A stretch of DNA of 64,000 bases from JAXMHQ01 sp046346665 (GCA_046346665.1 JAXMHQ010000030.1:8480-72479); one strand, 5' to 3'; positions 43,997 to 53,135 are shown, counted from the first letter of the stretch. Translations and numbers: made by a program. The notes: a model not told the origin generated them from the letters alone.

Positions 43997-44060
43997 AGCC
44001 ACAGAGGCACAGAGTGCACAGAGATTGGTCTTGCTCGGAGTGCTCGGTGACTCTGTGGCA
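43997..44060. repeat. Family M inverted array
   Basis: CCACAGAGGCACAGAGTGCA (44000-44019) is mirrored by GTGACTCTGTGGCAC (44046-44060). It lies between the convergent yraN and dus genes. Confidence 0.7.
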
Positions 44061-44066
44061 CTTTTC

Positions 44067-45053
44067 TCAGAAATTTAGAAACTCCTCGCAACAGGCGAAG
44101 AATTCCTTGCGTGTGGCGACGCGGCGGATGCGGTGGAGGAATTGGTTTTCCGGATCCACACCGATGCCGACGTAATTCATGAATTTCTTCATGCGCTGGA
44201 TCTGTGAGAATTCCGGGATGCCGGGATCGCACATCGTTTCGTAAAGCGCGAGGATATAATCCTGCAGATCGCGGCCGCGCGGCTTGAAAGCCTCCTCGCC
44301 GCGCAAACGCTTCCGGATCTGGTCGAACAGCCACGGATTCCGGATGGCGCCGCGGCCGATCATGAGTCCGCGCGCGCCGGTGGATTTCAGAATGGCGGCG
44401 GCGTCTTCGGCGGAAAACACGTTCCCATTGGCCAGGACGGGGCAGGGCATGGCTTGCACGGCTCGGGCGATGTCGTCGTAATGCACCACGTCCTGGTACA
44501 TCTCCTTGACGGTGCGGCCATGAACCGTGAGAAGGTCGAGCGAATGGCGCGCAAAGATCGGGAGCAATTCGTCGAAGACGGCCCGTGAGTCGAAGCCGAC
44601 GCGGGTTTTGACCGTGAACGGAATTTGAATTGCGTCGCGCAGGGCGCCGAGAATGGCGTCGACCCGCGCGGGTTCGCGGAGGAGACCGCCGCCGGCGCAT
44701 TTGCGGTAGACGACGGGCGCCGGGCATCCGAGGTTCAGGTCGATGGCGGCGACCGGGTAGTGTTGAAGTTCACGCGCGCTGCGGACGAGGTTCGGGATGT
44801 CGTTGCCGATGAGCTGCGCCACGACCGGCCGGCCCGTGGGATTTTCCGTCACGGATTTTAGAATGTGCCGGTTCAGCAACGAACCCGGGTAGACGCGGAA
44901 ATATTCCGTGAAATAAACATCCGCCCCGCCGTAACGCGCCATGAGTCCCCAGAAATCGCGATCCGTCACGTCTTGCATGGGCGCGAGGGCGAGCATCGGC
45001 TCAGGCCGTTGCAGCAGGGCGCGGAATGTTTCTATTGGATTCACTTCCTCCAA
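44067..45053 (-). CDS. tRNA-dihydrouridine synthase (DusB-like)
   Basis: About 328 residues. FMN-dependent TIM barrel with LAPMQDVTDRDFW, IDLNLGCPAPVVYRKCAGGGLL (catalytic Cys in the CAGGGLL loop), VKTRVGFD, LLTVHGRTVKEMY, VLANGNVFS and GLMIGRGAIRNPWLF. It reduces uridines in tRNA to dihydrouridine. The start is uncertain: TTG 45053 gives the full family length, and GTG 45044 is an alternative. The leader is a family J array. Confidence 0.9.
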   Translation of the reverse strand: MEEVNPIETFRALLQRPEPMLALAPMQDVTDRDFWGLMARYGGADVYFTEYFRVYPGSLLNRHILKSVTENPTGRPVVAQLIGNDIPNLVRSARELQHYPVAAIDLNLGCPAPVVYRKCAGGGLLREPARVDAILGALRDAIQIPFTVKTRVGFDSRAVFDELLPIFARHSLDLLTVHGRTVKEMYQDVVHYDDIARAVQAMPCPVLANGNVFSAEDAAAILKSTGARGLMIGRGAIRNPWLFDQIRKRLRGEEAFKPRGRDLQDYILALYETMCDPGIPEFSQIQRMKKFMNYVGIGVDPENQFLHRIRRVATRKEFFACCEEFLNF

Positions 45054-45055
45054 TC

Positions 45056-45095
45056 TGAGATTTCAAATCTCAAATCTCAAATCTCAAATCGGGCG
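45056..45095. repeat. Family J nonamer array
   Basis: AATCTGAGATTTCAAATCTC and further AAATCTCAAATC repeats. They form the dus leader and encode the last residues of the upstream methyltransferase. Confidence 0.85.
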
Positions 45096-45951
45096 CAAAC
45101 TGCCGATGAGACTTCAACTGCGCCGCCGTCTCGGCAGTGAGCGGCGATTGTCGGTAGACCGGGGTCCGCATCGGTTCGGCGCTGCCCGACCGGAGCGCGC
45201 GCTCGAGCCAGCGCGCGTTCAGCGGTTCCTCCAGCAGGTCCAGCCGGTTCGCCGCCACCGTGGTTTCCTCCTTCAACCCCGAAGGATGACCCGCACCGAC
45301 GAAGAATCCGCCCAGCAACATCGCCACGCGCGCCAGGGTGCTGCGCGTGAACGTGGCCAGCGCGCAGGGCCGGGCCGGGTCCAGGCAGCGATGCAAATTC
45401 TCGAACAAGCCGGCGGTCCACATCGCCGGGTTTTTCGCCGGGGAATGCGGGTCGAACAGGATCGCGTGCGGCGGCGGCAGCCGGGAGGGCGCGCTTTGGA
45501 TCAACTCGGGGAAATCGCCGGGCTTGAACGTCCAGGCCACTTCCACTGAGCCGGTTTGCCAATGCGCCGTTCCGGTTCGAACCAGTTCACCGACCGCCGC
45601 TTCGTATCCGGCCAGGTAAGGAAGCCGGCCGGCGTGGGCGAGAGCAAATTCGGCGGCGGCGGTGGTGTGATCGAAGCTGACCACGCGCAGCGTTCGGTTT
45701 GAAGGGATTTCGCGGCTGAGAATCCGGAGCGCGGTGACGGCGTTTGCTGCGGCGCCAAGGCCCACATCCCAGATCACGAAGTCGCCGGTCGCCGCGGCGA
45801 CACGGTCCACGAGCCGGAGCTGCCGGACGTAAAGCTCCTCGGCTTCGGCGGCCGGGCCGATGGCGGGATGAAAAGCCTCGGCATCGGCCAGGGAATAGAC
45901 CGCGTGAACGCCGCCCTTGAGCGAAACCAGTTTGTAGGCGGGATCCGGCAT
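45070..45951 (-). CDS. MnmC-like SAM-dependent methyltransferase (DUF752-type)
   Basis: 293 residues from ATG 45951 (MPDPAYKLVSLKGGVHAVYS). It resembles the methyltransferase half of MnmC: HPAIGPAAEAEELYVRQL, IWDVGLGAAANAVTALRIL (SAM loop) and AILFDPHSPAKNPAMWTAGLF. MnmC methyltransferases act on 5-aminomethyl-2-thiouridine in the tRNA wobble position; the oxidase half is absent here. The C-terminus (DLRFEI) is encoded by the family J repeat. It lies next to the tRNA-modifying dus gene on the same strand, so a tRNA role is plausible. Confidence 0.78.
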   Translation of the reverse strand: MPDPAYKLVSLKGGVHAVYSLADAEAFHPAIGPAAEAEELYVRQLRLVDRVAAATGDFVIWDVGLGAAANAVTALRILSREIPSNRTLRVVSFDHTTAAAEFALAHAGRLPYLAGYEAAVGELVRTGTAHWQTGSVEVAWTFKPGDFPELIQSAPSRLPPPHAILFDPHSPAKNPAMWTAGLFENLHRCLDPARPCALATFTRSTLARVAMLLGGFFVGAGHPSGLKEETTVAANRLDLLEEPLNARWLERALRSGSAEPMRTPVYRQSPLTAETAAQLKSHRQFAPDLRFEI

Positions 45952-45956
45952 GTTGT

Positions 45957-46013
45957 GGGACGCCGGGGACGGCGTCCCTCCCGGGAAGAGGGAGGGCCGG
46001 CGTCTCGCCGGCC
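45957..46013. repeat. Family D hairpin doublet
   Basis: GGGACGCCG-GGGA-CGGCGTCCC (45957-45982) and GGCCGGCG-TCT-CGCCGGCC (45990-46013). Compact version with an 8-bp spacer between hairpins, between two leftward genes. Confidence 0.88.
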
Positions 46014-46024
46014 CAGACATTTCC

Positions 46025-47113
46025 TTACAGCTTCTTTAACGCATCATCCAGCGCCGCGTAGAGCTGCTTCATCGTGGCCTCGGTTTCGTCGCCCATGTTG
46101 GACAGCCGGAACGTTGTGCCCTTGATTTTGCCGTAGCCGCCGTCAATGAGAAATCCGGCGTCCTTGACCAGTTTCTGGAGTTTCGGAACGTCCACGACGC
46201 GGCCGCCGGGCCGGGCGCCGTTGCTGACGCAGGTCAGCGTGGCGGATTCGAATCCTTTTTCCGGAAACAGGTTGAACCCGTTGCCCGCCGCCCAGTCGCG
46301 CGTCATCTGTGAAAGCTTCGCATGCCGCGCGAACCGCGCATCGAGTCCTTCAGCGAAGATGTCCTCCAGCTTCGACGCGAGCGCGTTCACGTGACCGATG
46401 CTCGGGGTGCTCGGCGTCATGCTTTGCTCGGCGTTCTTCTGGAATTCGACGAAGTCAAAATAATAGCCGCGGTCCTTGGCCTGGGCCGCCTTGGCCAGCG
46501 CGGCGGGCGAGCAGACGAACACCGCGGTCCCCGGCGGCAGCGCGAACGCCTTCTGCGTCCCCGCCAGCAGCACGTCCAGCCCCAGCGCGTCGAACTCGAT
46601 CTTCACCGCCGACATCGAGCTCACCGCGTCCACGATGAACATCACGTCCGGGTATTTCTTCTTGAGCGCCGCAATCTCGGCCAGCGGGCTCATGACACCG
46701 GTGGACGTCTCGTTGTGGATCAGCGTGACCGCGTCGAACTGGCCGGTGGCGAGTTTCTTGTCGACGTCCGCCGCGCGGATGGGGGATCCCCAGGGCACCT
46801 GCAGCGCCTCGGCCTCCTTGCCGCAGCGCTTCGAGACGTCGAACCACTTGTCGGAAAAAGCGCCACACATGCAATTGAGCACCTTTTTGTCGACCAGGTT
46901 GCGCACGGCGCCTTCCATGACGCCCCAGGCGGACGAGGTGGAGATGTAGACGAGCTGTTTCGTGTAAAGCAGTTGCTGCAATTGCGGCTGGATCTGGGCG
47001 TAGAGGTCCTTGAACCCCTGCCCGCGATGGCCGATCATCGGCTTGCAGAACGCGCGAAACGTTTTCTCGCTCACTTCAACCGGTCCCGGGATGTGCAATT
47101 TTACATGTGCCAT
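46025..47113 (-). CDS. Class V aminotransferase (alanine-glyoxylate / serine-pyruvate type)
   Basis: 362 residues from ATG 47113. PLP-dependent. IPGPVEVSEKTFRAF and MIGHRGQGFKDLY form the N-terminus, FIVDAVSSMSAV holds the PLP aspartate (D162) and LLAGTQKAFALPPG the Schiff-base lysine (K188). Substrates of close relatives include alanine, serine, glyoxylate and pyruvate; specificity is not readable here. A CRP-like palindrome lies 8 bp upstream of the ATG, where it would act as a repressor site or belong to the divergent region. Phosphoserine aminotransferase is a less likely alternative. Confidence 0.88.
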   Translation of the reverse strand: MAHVKLHIPGPVEVSEKTFRAFCKPMIGHRGQGFKDLYAQIQPQLQQLLYTKQLVYISTSSAWGVMEGAVRNLVDKKVLNCMCGAFSDKWFDVSKRCGKEAEALQVPWGSPIRAADVDKKLATGQFDAVTLIHNETSTGVMSPLAEIAALKKKYPDVMFIVDAVSSMSAVKIEFDALGLDVLLAGTQKAFALPPGTAVFVCSPAALAKAAQAKDRGYYFDFVEFQKNAEQSMTPSTPSIGHVNALASKLEDIFAEGLDARFARHAKLSQMTRDWAAGNGFNLFPEKGFESATLTCVSNGARPGGRVVDVPKLQKLVKDAGFLIDGGYGKIKGTTFRLSNMGDETEATMKQLYAALDDALKKL

Positions 47114-47120
47114 AAAAGCT

Positions 47121-47136
47121 TGTGAAATTTTTCACG
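47121..47136. promoter_or_regulatory. CRP/FNR-type operator, copy 1
   Basis: TGTGA-AATTTT-TCACG matches the CRP half-site pattern TGTGA-N6-TCACA. It lies just upstream of the aminotransferase ATG and about 600 bp from actA. Confidence 0.55.
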
Positions 47137-47176
47137 AGGCAGGGAACAAACGCAAGCCGTAAAGCCTCTTGTTTTA

Positions 47177-47330
47177 ACCACGGATGGACACGGATGGGAG
47201 AAAGCTTTGACCGGTCGTCGCCGAAGATGGGCCCGGCAGGCGCGAACTGGCGCGAAATCCACTGCGCAAGGCGGGGAGGTCGCTGCATTTATCCAATGAT
47301 CCAGTAATCCATCCGTCCTCTGATCCTCAG
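47177..47330. repeat. A, N and B remnants
   Basis: An A left arm (AACCACGGATGGACACGGAT, from 47176), then a GGCGCGAACTGGCGCGAAAT N-type unit, then a B right arm (ATCCAATGATCCAGTAATCC, about 47292-47311). The other halves are missing. Confidence 0.65.
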
Positions 47331-47441
47331 CCCGGCTAATTCCGGGCCAGCGCAGCTAGTAGACATTAGAATCCATGCGCAACACTTCCCGGAAGGATGG
47401 GCGTGAATGAACCTAATGAGCAGTATTAATCTGTCCGAAAT

Positions 47442-47457
47442 CGTGAAATTTTTCACA
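47442..47457. promoter_or_regulatory. CRP/FNR-type operator, copy 2
   Basis: CGTGA-AATTTT-TCACA, the mirror image of copy 1: both strands share TTGTGAAA-NN-TTTCACGA over 18 positions. It lies about 280 bp upstream of actA. Confidence 0.55.
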
Positions 47458-47606
47458 AACCGGGCTTGCGACGACGGGGGGCTGCCGTGTAAATCTGCGG
47501 CCTCAATCTGCGATTCGACCTGCGTTGTGCGCATAGTCGCGGGGTTGGGACGACCGTATTTTGCTGTTGAAATGGCAACAGAAGCTTGGATTTTGGCGGT
47601 CGGACT

Positions 47607-47674
47607 GTAGCCGCGATTGTCAAATCGCGGAGGGTTGAACTGAAAAGGGACCGCGATCTCACGATCGCGGCTAC
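47607..47674. repeat. Family F hairpin doublet
   Basis: CCGCGATT-GTCA-AATCGCGG (47611-47630) and CCGCGATC-TCAC-GATCGCGG (47651-47670) in inverted orientation, each bordered by GTAG/CTAC. The T-A versus C-G change in the stem is compensatory. It lies about 65 bp upstream of actA. Confidence 0.88.
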
Positions 47675-47738
47675 GGGCGGCGGGCCGGTTGTGGTTTTGC
47701 GGAAACGGTGCAGCGCGACTGAATAACCTAATACTGAA

Positions 47739-48392
47739 ATGTCAGCGGTATTTCCAAAGTGGACCAATCGGTTGCCGGGAATGATCCTCGCCGGCGTATT
47801 GCTGGTGGGCACCGCTGTCACCGCCGGGGTCTGGTATTACTGCACGCCGAAATACACGCGCGTCGGATATCAGCCGATCCAGCCCGTGGCCTTCTCGCAC
47901 GCCACCCACGCCGGTCAGCTCGGCATGGACTGCCGCTATTGCCATACCGGCGTCGAGAAATCCTGGTTCTCCAACATCCCGGCCAGTTCCACCTGCATGA
48001 ACTGCCACAACCAGGTGCTCAAGGATGATCCCCGCCTGGCCCTCGTCCGCGACAGCGCCCAAAGCGGCCGCCCCATTCCCTGGATCCAGATCCACAAGCT
48101 CCCCGACTTCGTCTATTTCAACCACTCCGTCCACGTCAACCGCGGTATCAGTTGCGTCGAATGCCACGGCCGCGTCGACCAGATGGACGAGGTCTACCAC
48201 GCCAAGCCGTTCGGCATGGCTTTCTGCCTCGAGTGCCATCGCAACCCGGAACTCAAGCTCCGCCCGGCGGACAAGATCACCGACCTGGCCTGGCAGCCGG
48301 CGTCGCCGCAAAAACAGGAGGAATTCGGCCAGCGCGCCCTCCGCGACTGGCACGTCGAATCGCTCCAAACCTGCTCCGCGTGCCATCGCTGA
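47739..48392 (+). CDS. actA: Alternative complex III pentahaem cytochrome c ActA
   Basis: 217 residues. One N-terminal TM anchor (MILAGVLLVGTAVTAGVWYY) precedes five CxxCH haem sites: CRYCH, CMNCH, CVECH, CLECH and CSACH. This matches the pentahaem ActA of alternative complex III, which oxidises menaquinol and passes electrons to periplasmic acceptors. It is the first gene of a ten-gene run of overlapping or closely spaced ORFs. actB overlaps its stop codon. Confidence 0.94.
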   Translation: MSAVFPKWTNRLPGMILAGVLLVGTAVTAGVWYYCTPKYTRVGYQPIQPVAFSHATHAGQLGMDCRYCHTGVEKSWFSNIPASSTCMNCHNQVLKDDPRLALVRDSAQSGRPIPWIQIHKLPDFVYFNHSVHVNRGISCVECHGRVDQMDEVYHAKPFGMAFCLECHRNPELKLRPADKITDLAWQPASPQKQEEFGQRALRDWHVESLQTCSACHR

Positions 48393-51300
48393 TGAATTTG
48401 AAATCTGAAATCTCAAATTTGAAATCCGACAGCGGCCGCCGTTACTGGCGCAGCCTGGACGAGGTGTCGGAGTCGCCCGAATTCCGCCAGTGGCTCGAGC
48501 GCGAATTTCCCGAAGGCGCCAGCGAATGGACCGACCCGGTTTCCCGCCGTCATTTCGTCAAGATCATGTCCGCCTCGTTCCTGCTGGCCGGCCTCGGCCT
48601 GGCGGGAAGCGGCTGCCGCCGCCCGGTGGAAAAACTCGAACCATTCGCAAAGCAGCCGGAGGATTACGTCTACGGCACCTCGCAGTATTACGCGACCGCG
48701 ATGCCGACCCGCACCGGCGCGGTGCCGGTCCTGGCCAAGTCCTACGAAGGCCGCCCCGTCAAGCTGGAGGGCAACCCGCTCTTCCCCGGCTCCAACGGCG
48801 GCAGCGATCGCTGGGTCCAGGCGTCGATCCTGAATCTCTACGATCCGGACCGTTCGCGGCGGTTCGTGAAGGGCGGCACAAACGCGACGCTCGAAGCCGC
48901 GCTGGATTTTCTGTCGGAACTGTCCCGCCAGGCGCAGGCGTCGGGCGGGCAGGGGCTGGCGATCCTGCTCGAGCGCAGCTCGTCGCCCTCCCGCGCCCGG
49001 CTCCAGAAACAACTGCGCGCCCGGCTGCCGAAGGCGAAATGGTATTTGTTCGAGCCCGTCGATTTCGACGTCTCCCGCCGCGCCGCGTCGCAGGCCTTCG
49101 GCGCCTCCGTCCGGCCCGTGTTCAAATACGACGCCGCGAAGGTGATCGTGTCGCTCGACTGCGATTTCCTGGGTTCCGAGGAGGACCTGCACAATTCCAT
49201 CCGGCAATTTGCGAAGGGCCGGAAGATTGAGAAGCCGACGGACTCGATGAACCGGCTGTATGTGGCCGAGAGTCTCTACACGCTGACGGGCGTGAACGCG
49301 GATCACCGGCTGCGGCTCCCGGCGGGCGCCGTCGGCCAGCTCGCGGGCGCTTTGGCAGCCGCGGTGAAGGGCGACAGCTTCACGCCTCCGGCGGGCGTGG
49401 AGGCGAAGTGGATTTCCGAGTGCGCGAAGGATCTTGCGTCGAACGCCGGCAAATCGCTGGTGGTGGCGGGATACCGCCAGCCGCTCGAAGTGCACGTGCT
49501 GGCGATGCAACTCAACGCCGCGCTGGGCAACGCGGGCGCGACGATCGATTTCCTGCCCGAACCCGAGCCCGCGGAATCCTCCATCGCCGACCTGGCCCAA
49601 TCGCTGAACGCGGGCGAGGTGGACACGCTCGTGATGCTGGGTGGCAACCCGGCTTACACCGCGCCGGCCCCGCTCGAATGGGCCAAGGCGCAGGCCAAGG
49701 CCAAAAGCGTCGTCCGGCTGGCCTATTACGAGGACGAAACGTTCGAAGCCACAAAACGCGCCGGCGACTGGCACCTGCCCGCGGCGCATTACCTGGAATC
49801 CTGGGGCGACGCCCGCACCTCGGACGGCACGCTGGTGCCGATCCAGCCGCTGATCGCGCCGCTGTTCAATGGCCTGACAGAAATTGAGCTGCTCGCGCGG
49901 CTCGCGGGCGAGAGCGTGACGAGCCCCTACGAAATCGTGCGCGCCGGATTTTTCGAAGCCGCCGCCGGCCGTTCCGGGTCGCCCGAGGTCCTGTGGTCGA
50001 AGTTCCTGCACGACGGGTTCCTCGGGGATTCCGCCGCGCGTCCCGTGGAAGTGCGCGCGGCCGGCGCGCTGAACGCCGCCGCTGTCTCCGCGGCGCCCGC
50101 CGTGTCGGTCGATGCGCTCGAAGTGGTGTTTTACCGGGATCCGAAGCTGGACGACGGGCGTTACGCGAACAACGGCTGGCTGCAGGAACTGCCGGAGCCG
50201 GTCAACAAACTGACCTGGGACAACGCGGTGGTGATGAGCCGCAAGACGGCGCACGACTTGCGCGTGAAGAATTTCGACGTGGTGGAAATCCAGCTCGGCG
50301 GCCGGACGGTGAACGGCCCGGTGTGGATCCAGCCCGGCATGGCCGATTACAGCCTGGCCCTCGCGCTCGGTTACGGCCGCGACAAGGCGGGCCGCGTCGG
50401 GTCCGGCGTCGGGTTCAACGTCTACCCGCTGCGTTCGGGATCGGAATTCATTGCCGCCGGCGCCAAGGCGCGCCCGCTGGGCCGCACGTTCGAGCTGGCG
50501 ACGACGCAGCATCACTGGTCGATGGAAGGCCGCGGCGTGGTGCGCGAGGCGACGATGGAGCTTTACCGCGAGCACCCGGATTTCGCCCAGAGGGAAAAGC
50601 TCGAGGAGCCGCCGATCGTCACGTCGCTGTATCCGAATCCGCTCAAGAAAGCGGAGGCGGCGGGGTTGCACCAGTGGGGGATGGCGATTGATTTGAATTT
50701 GTGCGTGGGCTGCAACTCCTGCGTGCTGGCCTGCCAGAGCGAGAACAACATCCCGATCGTCGGCAAAGACCAGGTGCGGCGCGGCCGCGAGATGGCCTGG
50801 ATGCGCATCGACCGTTATTTCGCGGCGGACCCGGCGAAGGCCCGGCTGCCGGACATGCTGAAGACCGACCAGGAACAGCAGTTCGAGGAATGGATTGACG
50901 ATCCGCAGGCGGTGGTGCAGCCGATGCTCTGCCAGCATTGCGAGGCGGCCCCGTGTGAAAACGTCTGCCCGGTCAACGCGACCGCGCACGACAACGAGGG
51001 CTTGAACGTGATGGTTTACAACCGGTGCGTCGGCACGCGGTATTGTTCCAACAACTGTCCGTACAAGGTCCGCCGGTTCAATTACCTCGATTTCAACAAG
51101 CGCCCGTTGAAGGACCTGAACGGCCCGTTCTACACGACGCCGCTGTTGCACAGCACGGAAGGCCACTGGGACCTGCTCACGTGGTGGAAGGATCCCACCA
51201 GCCCGACCGCGGGCATGCGGCCGTCGGACGAATGGGACCTGATCAAGATGTCGAAAAACCCGGACGTCTCGGTGCGCATGCGCGGCGTCATGGAGAAATG

Positions 51301-51700
51301 CACGTTCTGCGTGCAGCGCATCGAGCAGGCCAAGATCGCGCAGAAAGTCAAAGCCGGAGAGTCGGGCGACGTGGTGCTGAAGGAATCCGACGGCAACCTG
51401 CCGAAGACCGCGTGCCAGCAGGCGTGCCCGGCCGGCGCGATCGTGTTCGGCGACATTCGCGACGAGGACAGCACCGTGTCGAAGCTGAAGGCGCAGGACC
51501 GGAATTACTCGGTTCTCGACCACCTGTTCACCCGGCCGCGGACGACCTACCTGGCCCGCGTGCGCAATCCGAATCCGGCGATGCCCGATTACAAGAAATT
51601 CCCGGCGAGCTTCGAGGAATTCAATCACAAGATGGGTGATCCCTTTGATGAACCCGCTGAATCCCCCGCTGCAACGGGAAAGGAGCCGACCCATGGCTGA
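48392..51700 (+). CDS. actB: Alternative complex III FeS subunit ActB
   Basis: 1102 residues from ATG 48392, which overlaps the actA stop. The twin-arginine signal SRRHFVKIMSASFLLAGLGL (RR at 52-53) precedes a lipobox cysteine (C75). A molybdopterin-oxidoreductase-like domain follows, presumably without cofactor as in other ActB. Then four [4Fe-4S] ferredoxin-like sites follow in the last 380 residues: CVGCNSCVLACQ, CQHCEAAPCENVCP, CVGTRYCSNNCP and CTFCVQ...CQQACPAGA. The first 13 residues (MNLKSEISNLKSD) are encoded by a family J repeat. A longer frame from 48152 is an artefact. Confidence 0.93.
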   Translation: MNLKSEISNLKSDSGRRYWRSLDEVSESPEFRQWLEREFPEGASEWTDPVSRRHFVKIMSASFLLAGLGLAGSGCRRPVEKLEPFAKQPEDYVYGTSQYYATAMPTRTGAVPVLAKSYEGRPVKLEGNPLFPGSNGGSDRWVQASILNLYDPDRSRRFVKGGTNATLEAALDFLSELSRQAQASGGQGLAILLERSSSPSRARLQKQLRARLPKAKWYLFEPVDFDVSRRAASQAFGASVRPVFKYDAAKVIVSLDCDFLGSEEDLHNSIRQFAKGRKIEKPTDSMNRLYVAESLYTLTGVNADHRLRLPAGAVGQLAGALAAAVKGDSFTPPAGVEAKWISECAKDLASNAGKSLVVAGYRQPLEVHVLAMQLNAALGNAGATIDFLPEPEPAESSIADLAQSLNAGEVDTLVMLGGNPAYTAPAPLEWAKAQAKAKSVVRLAYYEDETFEATKRAGDWHLPAAHYLESWGDARTSDGTLVPIQPLIAPLFNGLTEIELLARLAGESVTSPYEIVRAGFFEAAAGRSGSPEVLWSKFLHDGFLGDSAARPVEVRAAGALNAAAVSAAPAVSVDALEVVFYRDPKLDDGRYANNGWLQELPEPVNKLTWDNAVVMSRKTAHDLRVKNFDVVEIQLGGRTVNGPVWIQPGMADYSLALALGYGRDKAGRVGSGVGFNVYPLRSGSEFIAAGAKARPLGRTFELATTQHHWSMEGRGVVREATMELYREHPDFAQREKLEEPPIVTSLYPNPLKKAEAAGLHQWGMAIDLNLCVGCNSCVLACQSENNIPIVGKDQVRRGREMAWMRIDRYFAADPAKARLPDMLKTDQEQQFEEWIDDPQAVVQPMLCQHCEAAPCENVCPVNATAHDNEGLNVMVYNRCVGTRYCSNNCPYKVRRFNYLDFNKRPLKDLNGPFYTTPLLHSTEGHWDLLTWWKDPTSPTAGMRPSDEWDLIKMSKNPDVSVRMRGVMEKCTFCVQRIEQAKIAQKVKAGESGDVVLKESDGNLPKTACQQACPAGAIVFGDIRDEDSTVSKLKAQDRNYSVLDHLFTRPRTTYLARVRNPNPAMPDYKKFPASFEEFNHKMGDPFDEPAESPAATGKEPTHG

Positions 51701-53135
51701 GTCGATGACGGTGAAAATTCCGCCGGTTCCGAAGGAACTCGAGCGCGTCCCGCTGGTGGAGAACCAGCACGGGTTCGCGTGGATCTCGGACAAGGTGGCG
51801 GGCGTCGCGGAGGGGCGGGCGCCGTTCTGGTGGTGGATGGCGTTCCTGCCGAGCCTCGCCCTCGCGTCGATGCTGGGCTGCATGCTGATTTACCAGATCT
51901 CCACCGGCGTCGGCGTCTGGGGCAACATGCGCCCGGTCATGTGGGGCTGGGACATCATCAACTTCGTCTGGTGGATCGGCATCGGCCACGCCGGGACGCT
52001 GATCTCGGCCATTCTGTTCCTGCTGCGCCAGCGCTGGCGCACGGGCGTGAACCGCGCCGCGGAAGCCATGACCATTTTCGCCGTCATGTGCGCCGGCATT
52101 TTCCCCGCCATGCACGTCGGCCGCGTCTGGTTCGACTGGTGGCTGTTCCCGCTCCCGAATTCCCAGGGCCCGATCTGGCCGCAGTTCCGGTCGCCCCTGA
52201 TGTGGGACGTGTTCGCCGTCTCGACCTATTTCACCGTGTCGCTCCTGTTCTGGTACATGGGCCTGATCCCCGACCTGGCGATCATGCGCGACCGCGCGAA
52301 GACGAAGATCAAGCAGTTCCTTTACGGGCTGTTCGCGCTGGGCTGGACGGGATCGAACCGGCACTGGAGCAACTACGAAAAAGCCTACCTGCTGCTGGCC
52401 GGCCTTTCGACGCCGCTGGTGCTCTCCGTGCACTCGATCGTGTCTCTCGACTTCTCCGTGTCGCAGCTCCCGGGCTGGCACACGACGATCTTCCCGCCGT
52501 ATTTCGTTGCCGGCGCGGTTTACTCCGGGTTCGGCATGGTGCTGACGCTGCTGGTGCCGCTGCGGAAGATTTGCAAGCTCGAGGAAGTGATCACGATGCG
52601 GCACGTCGACGTGATGTGCAAAGTGACTTTGGCGACGGGATCGATTGTCGGGTTCGCCTACCTGATGGAATATTTCGTGGCATGGTACAGCGGGAATCCC
52701 TATGAGCGCTGGACGTTCTGGCACCGGATCTTCGGGACCTACTGGTACGGCGGCGCGGCGATGCTGGGATTCAACGCGCTGGTGCCGCAGTTGTTCTGGT
52801 TCAAGTGGGCGCGGACGAACCTGTTCGCCGTGTTCGTGATCTCGATCCTGGTGAACATCGGCATGTGGTTCGAGCGTTTCGTCATCGTGGTGGGATCGCT
52901 CTACCAGGATTTCCTGCCGTCGAGCTGGGGATATTACAAGCCGACGTGGGTGGACATCTGCACGTTCCTCGGCACTTTCGGCCTGTTCTTCACGTTGTTC
53001 CTGCTGTTCATCCGGTTCCTGCCGTTGATCGCAATTTCGGAAGTGAAAGGCGTGACGCCGCAGGCCGATCCGCACCACCCGCTGGGCGGCGCGAAGCATG
53101 AGGAAGCGGTTCCCGACGAGGAGGCGGCTGTATGA
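51693..53135 (+). CDS. actC: Alternative complex III membrane subunit ActC (NrfD-like)
   Basis: 480 residues from ATG 51693, preceded by GGAG at good spacing; an earlier ATG (51636) lies inside actB. About ten TM segments, with ATG...GHAGTLISAILFLLRQRWR and AMHVGRVWF typical of the NrfD/PsrC family that forms the quinone site in ACIII. Overlaps actB and actD by a few bases, so translation is coupled. Confidence 0.92.
   Translation: MAESMTVKIPPVPKELERVPLVENQHGFAWISDKVAGVAEGRAPFWWWMAFLPSLALASMLGCMLIYQISTGVGVWGNMRPVMWGWDIINFVWWIGIGHAGTLISAILFLLRQRWRTGVNRAAEAMTIFAVMCAGIFPAMHVGRVWFDWWLFPLPNSQGPIWPQFRSPLMWDVFAVSTYFTVSLLFWYMGLIPDLAIMRDRAKTKIKQFLYGLFALGWTGSNRHWSNYEKAYLLLAGLSTPLVLSVHSIVSLDFSVSQLPGWHTTIFPPYFVAGAVYSGFGMVLTLLVPLRKICKLEEVITMRHVDVMCKVTLATGSIVGFAYLMEYFVAWYSGNPYERWTFWHRIFGTYWYGGAAMLGFNALVPQLFWFKWARTNLFAVFVISILVNIGMWFERFVIVVGSLYQDFLPSSWGYYKPTWVDICTFLGTFGLFFTLFLLFIRFLPLIAISEVKGVTPQADPHHPLGGAKHEEAVPDEEAAV

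Noticed and set aside
47407..47610. 67-codon ORF in the actA upstream region
   Set aside because: Contains a CRP-type palindrome and repeat flank; no recognisable protein features and no ribosome site.
48152..48391. Upstream extension of ActB
   Set aside because: Overlaps actA in another frame; the Tat signal and the overlap with the actA stop support the start at 48392.
51621..53099. 492-codon antisense ORF opposite actC
   Set aside because: Arg/His/Gln-rich shadow of a membrane-protein gene with clear homology on the other strand.
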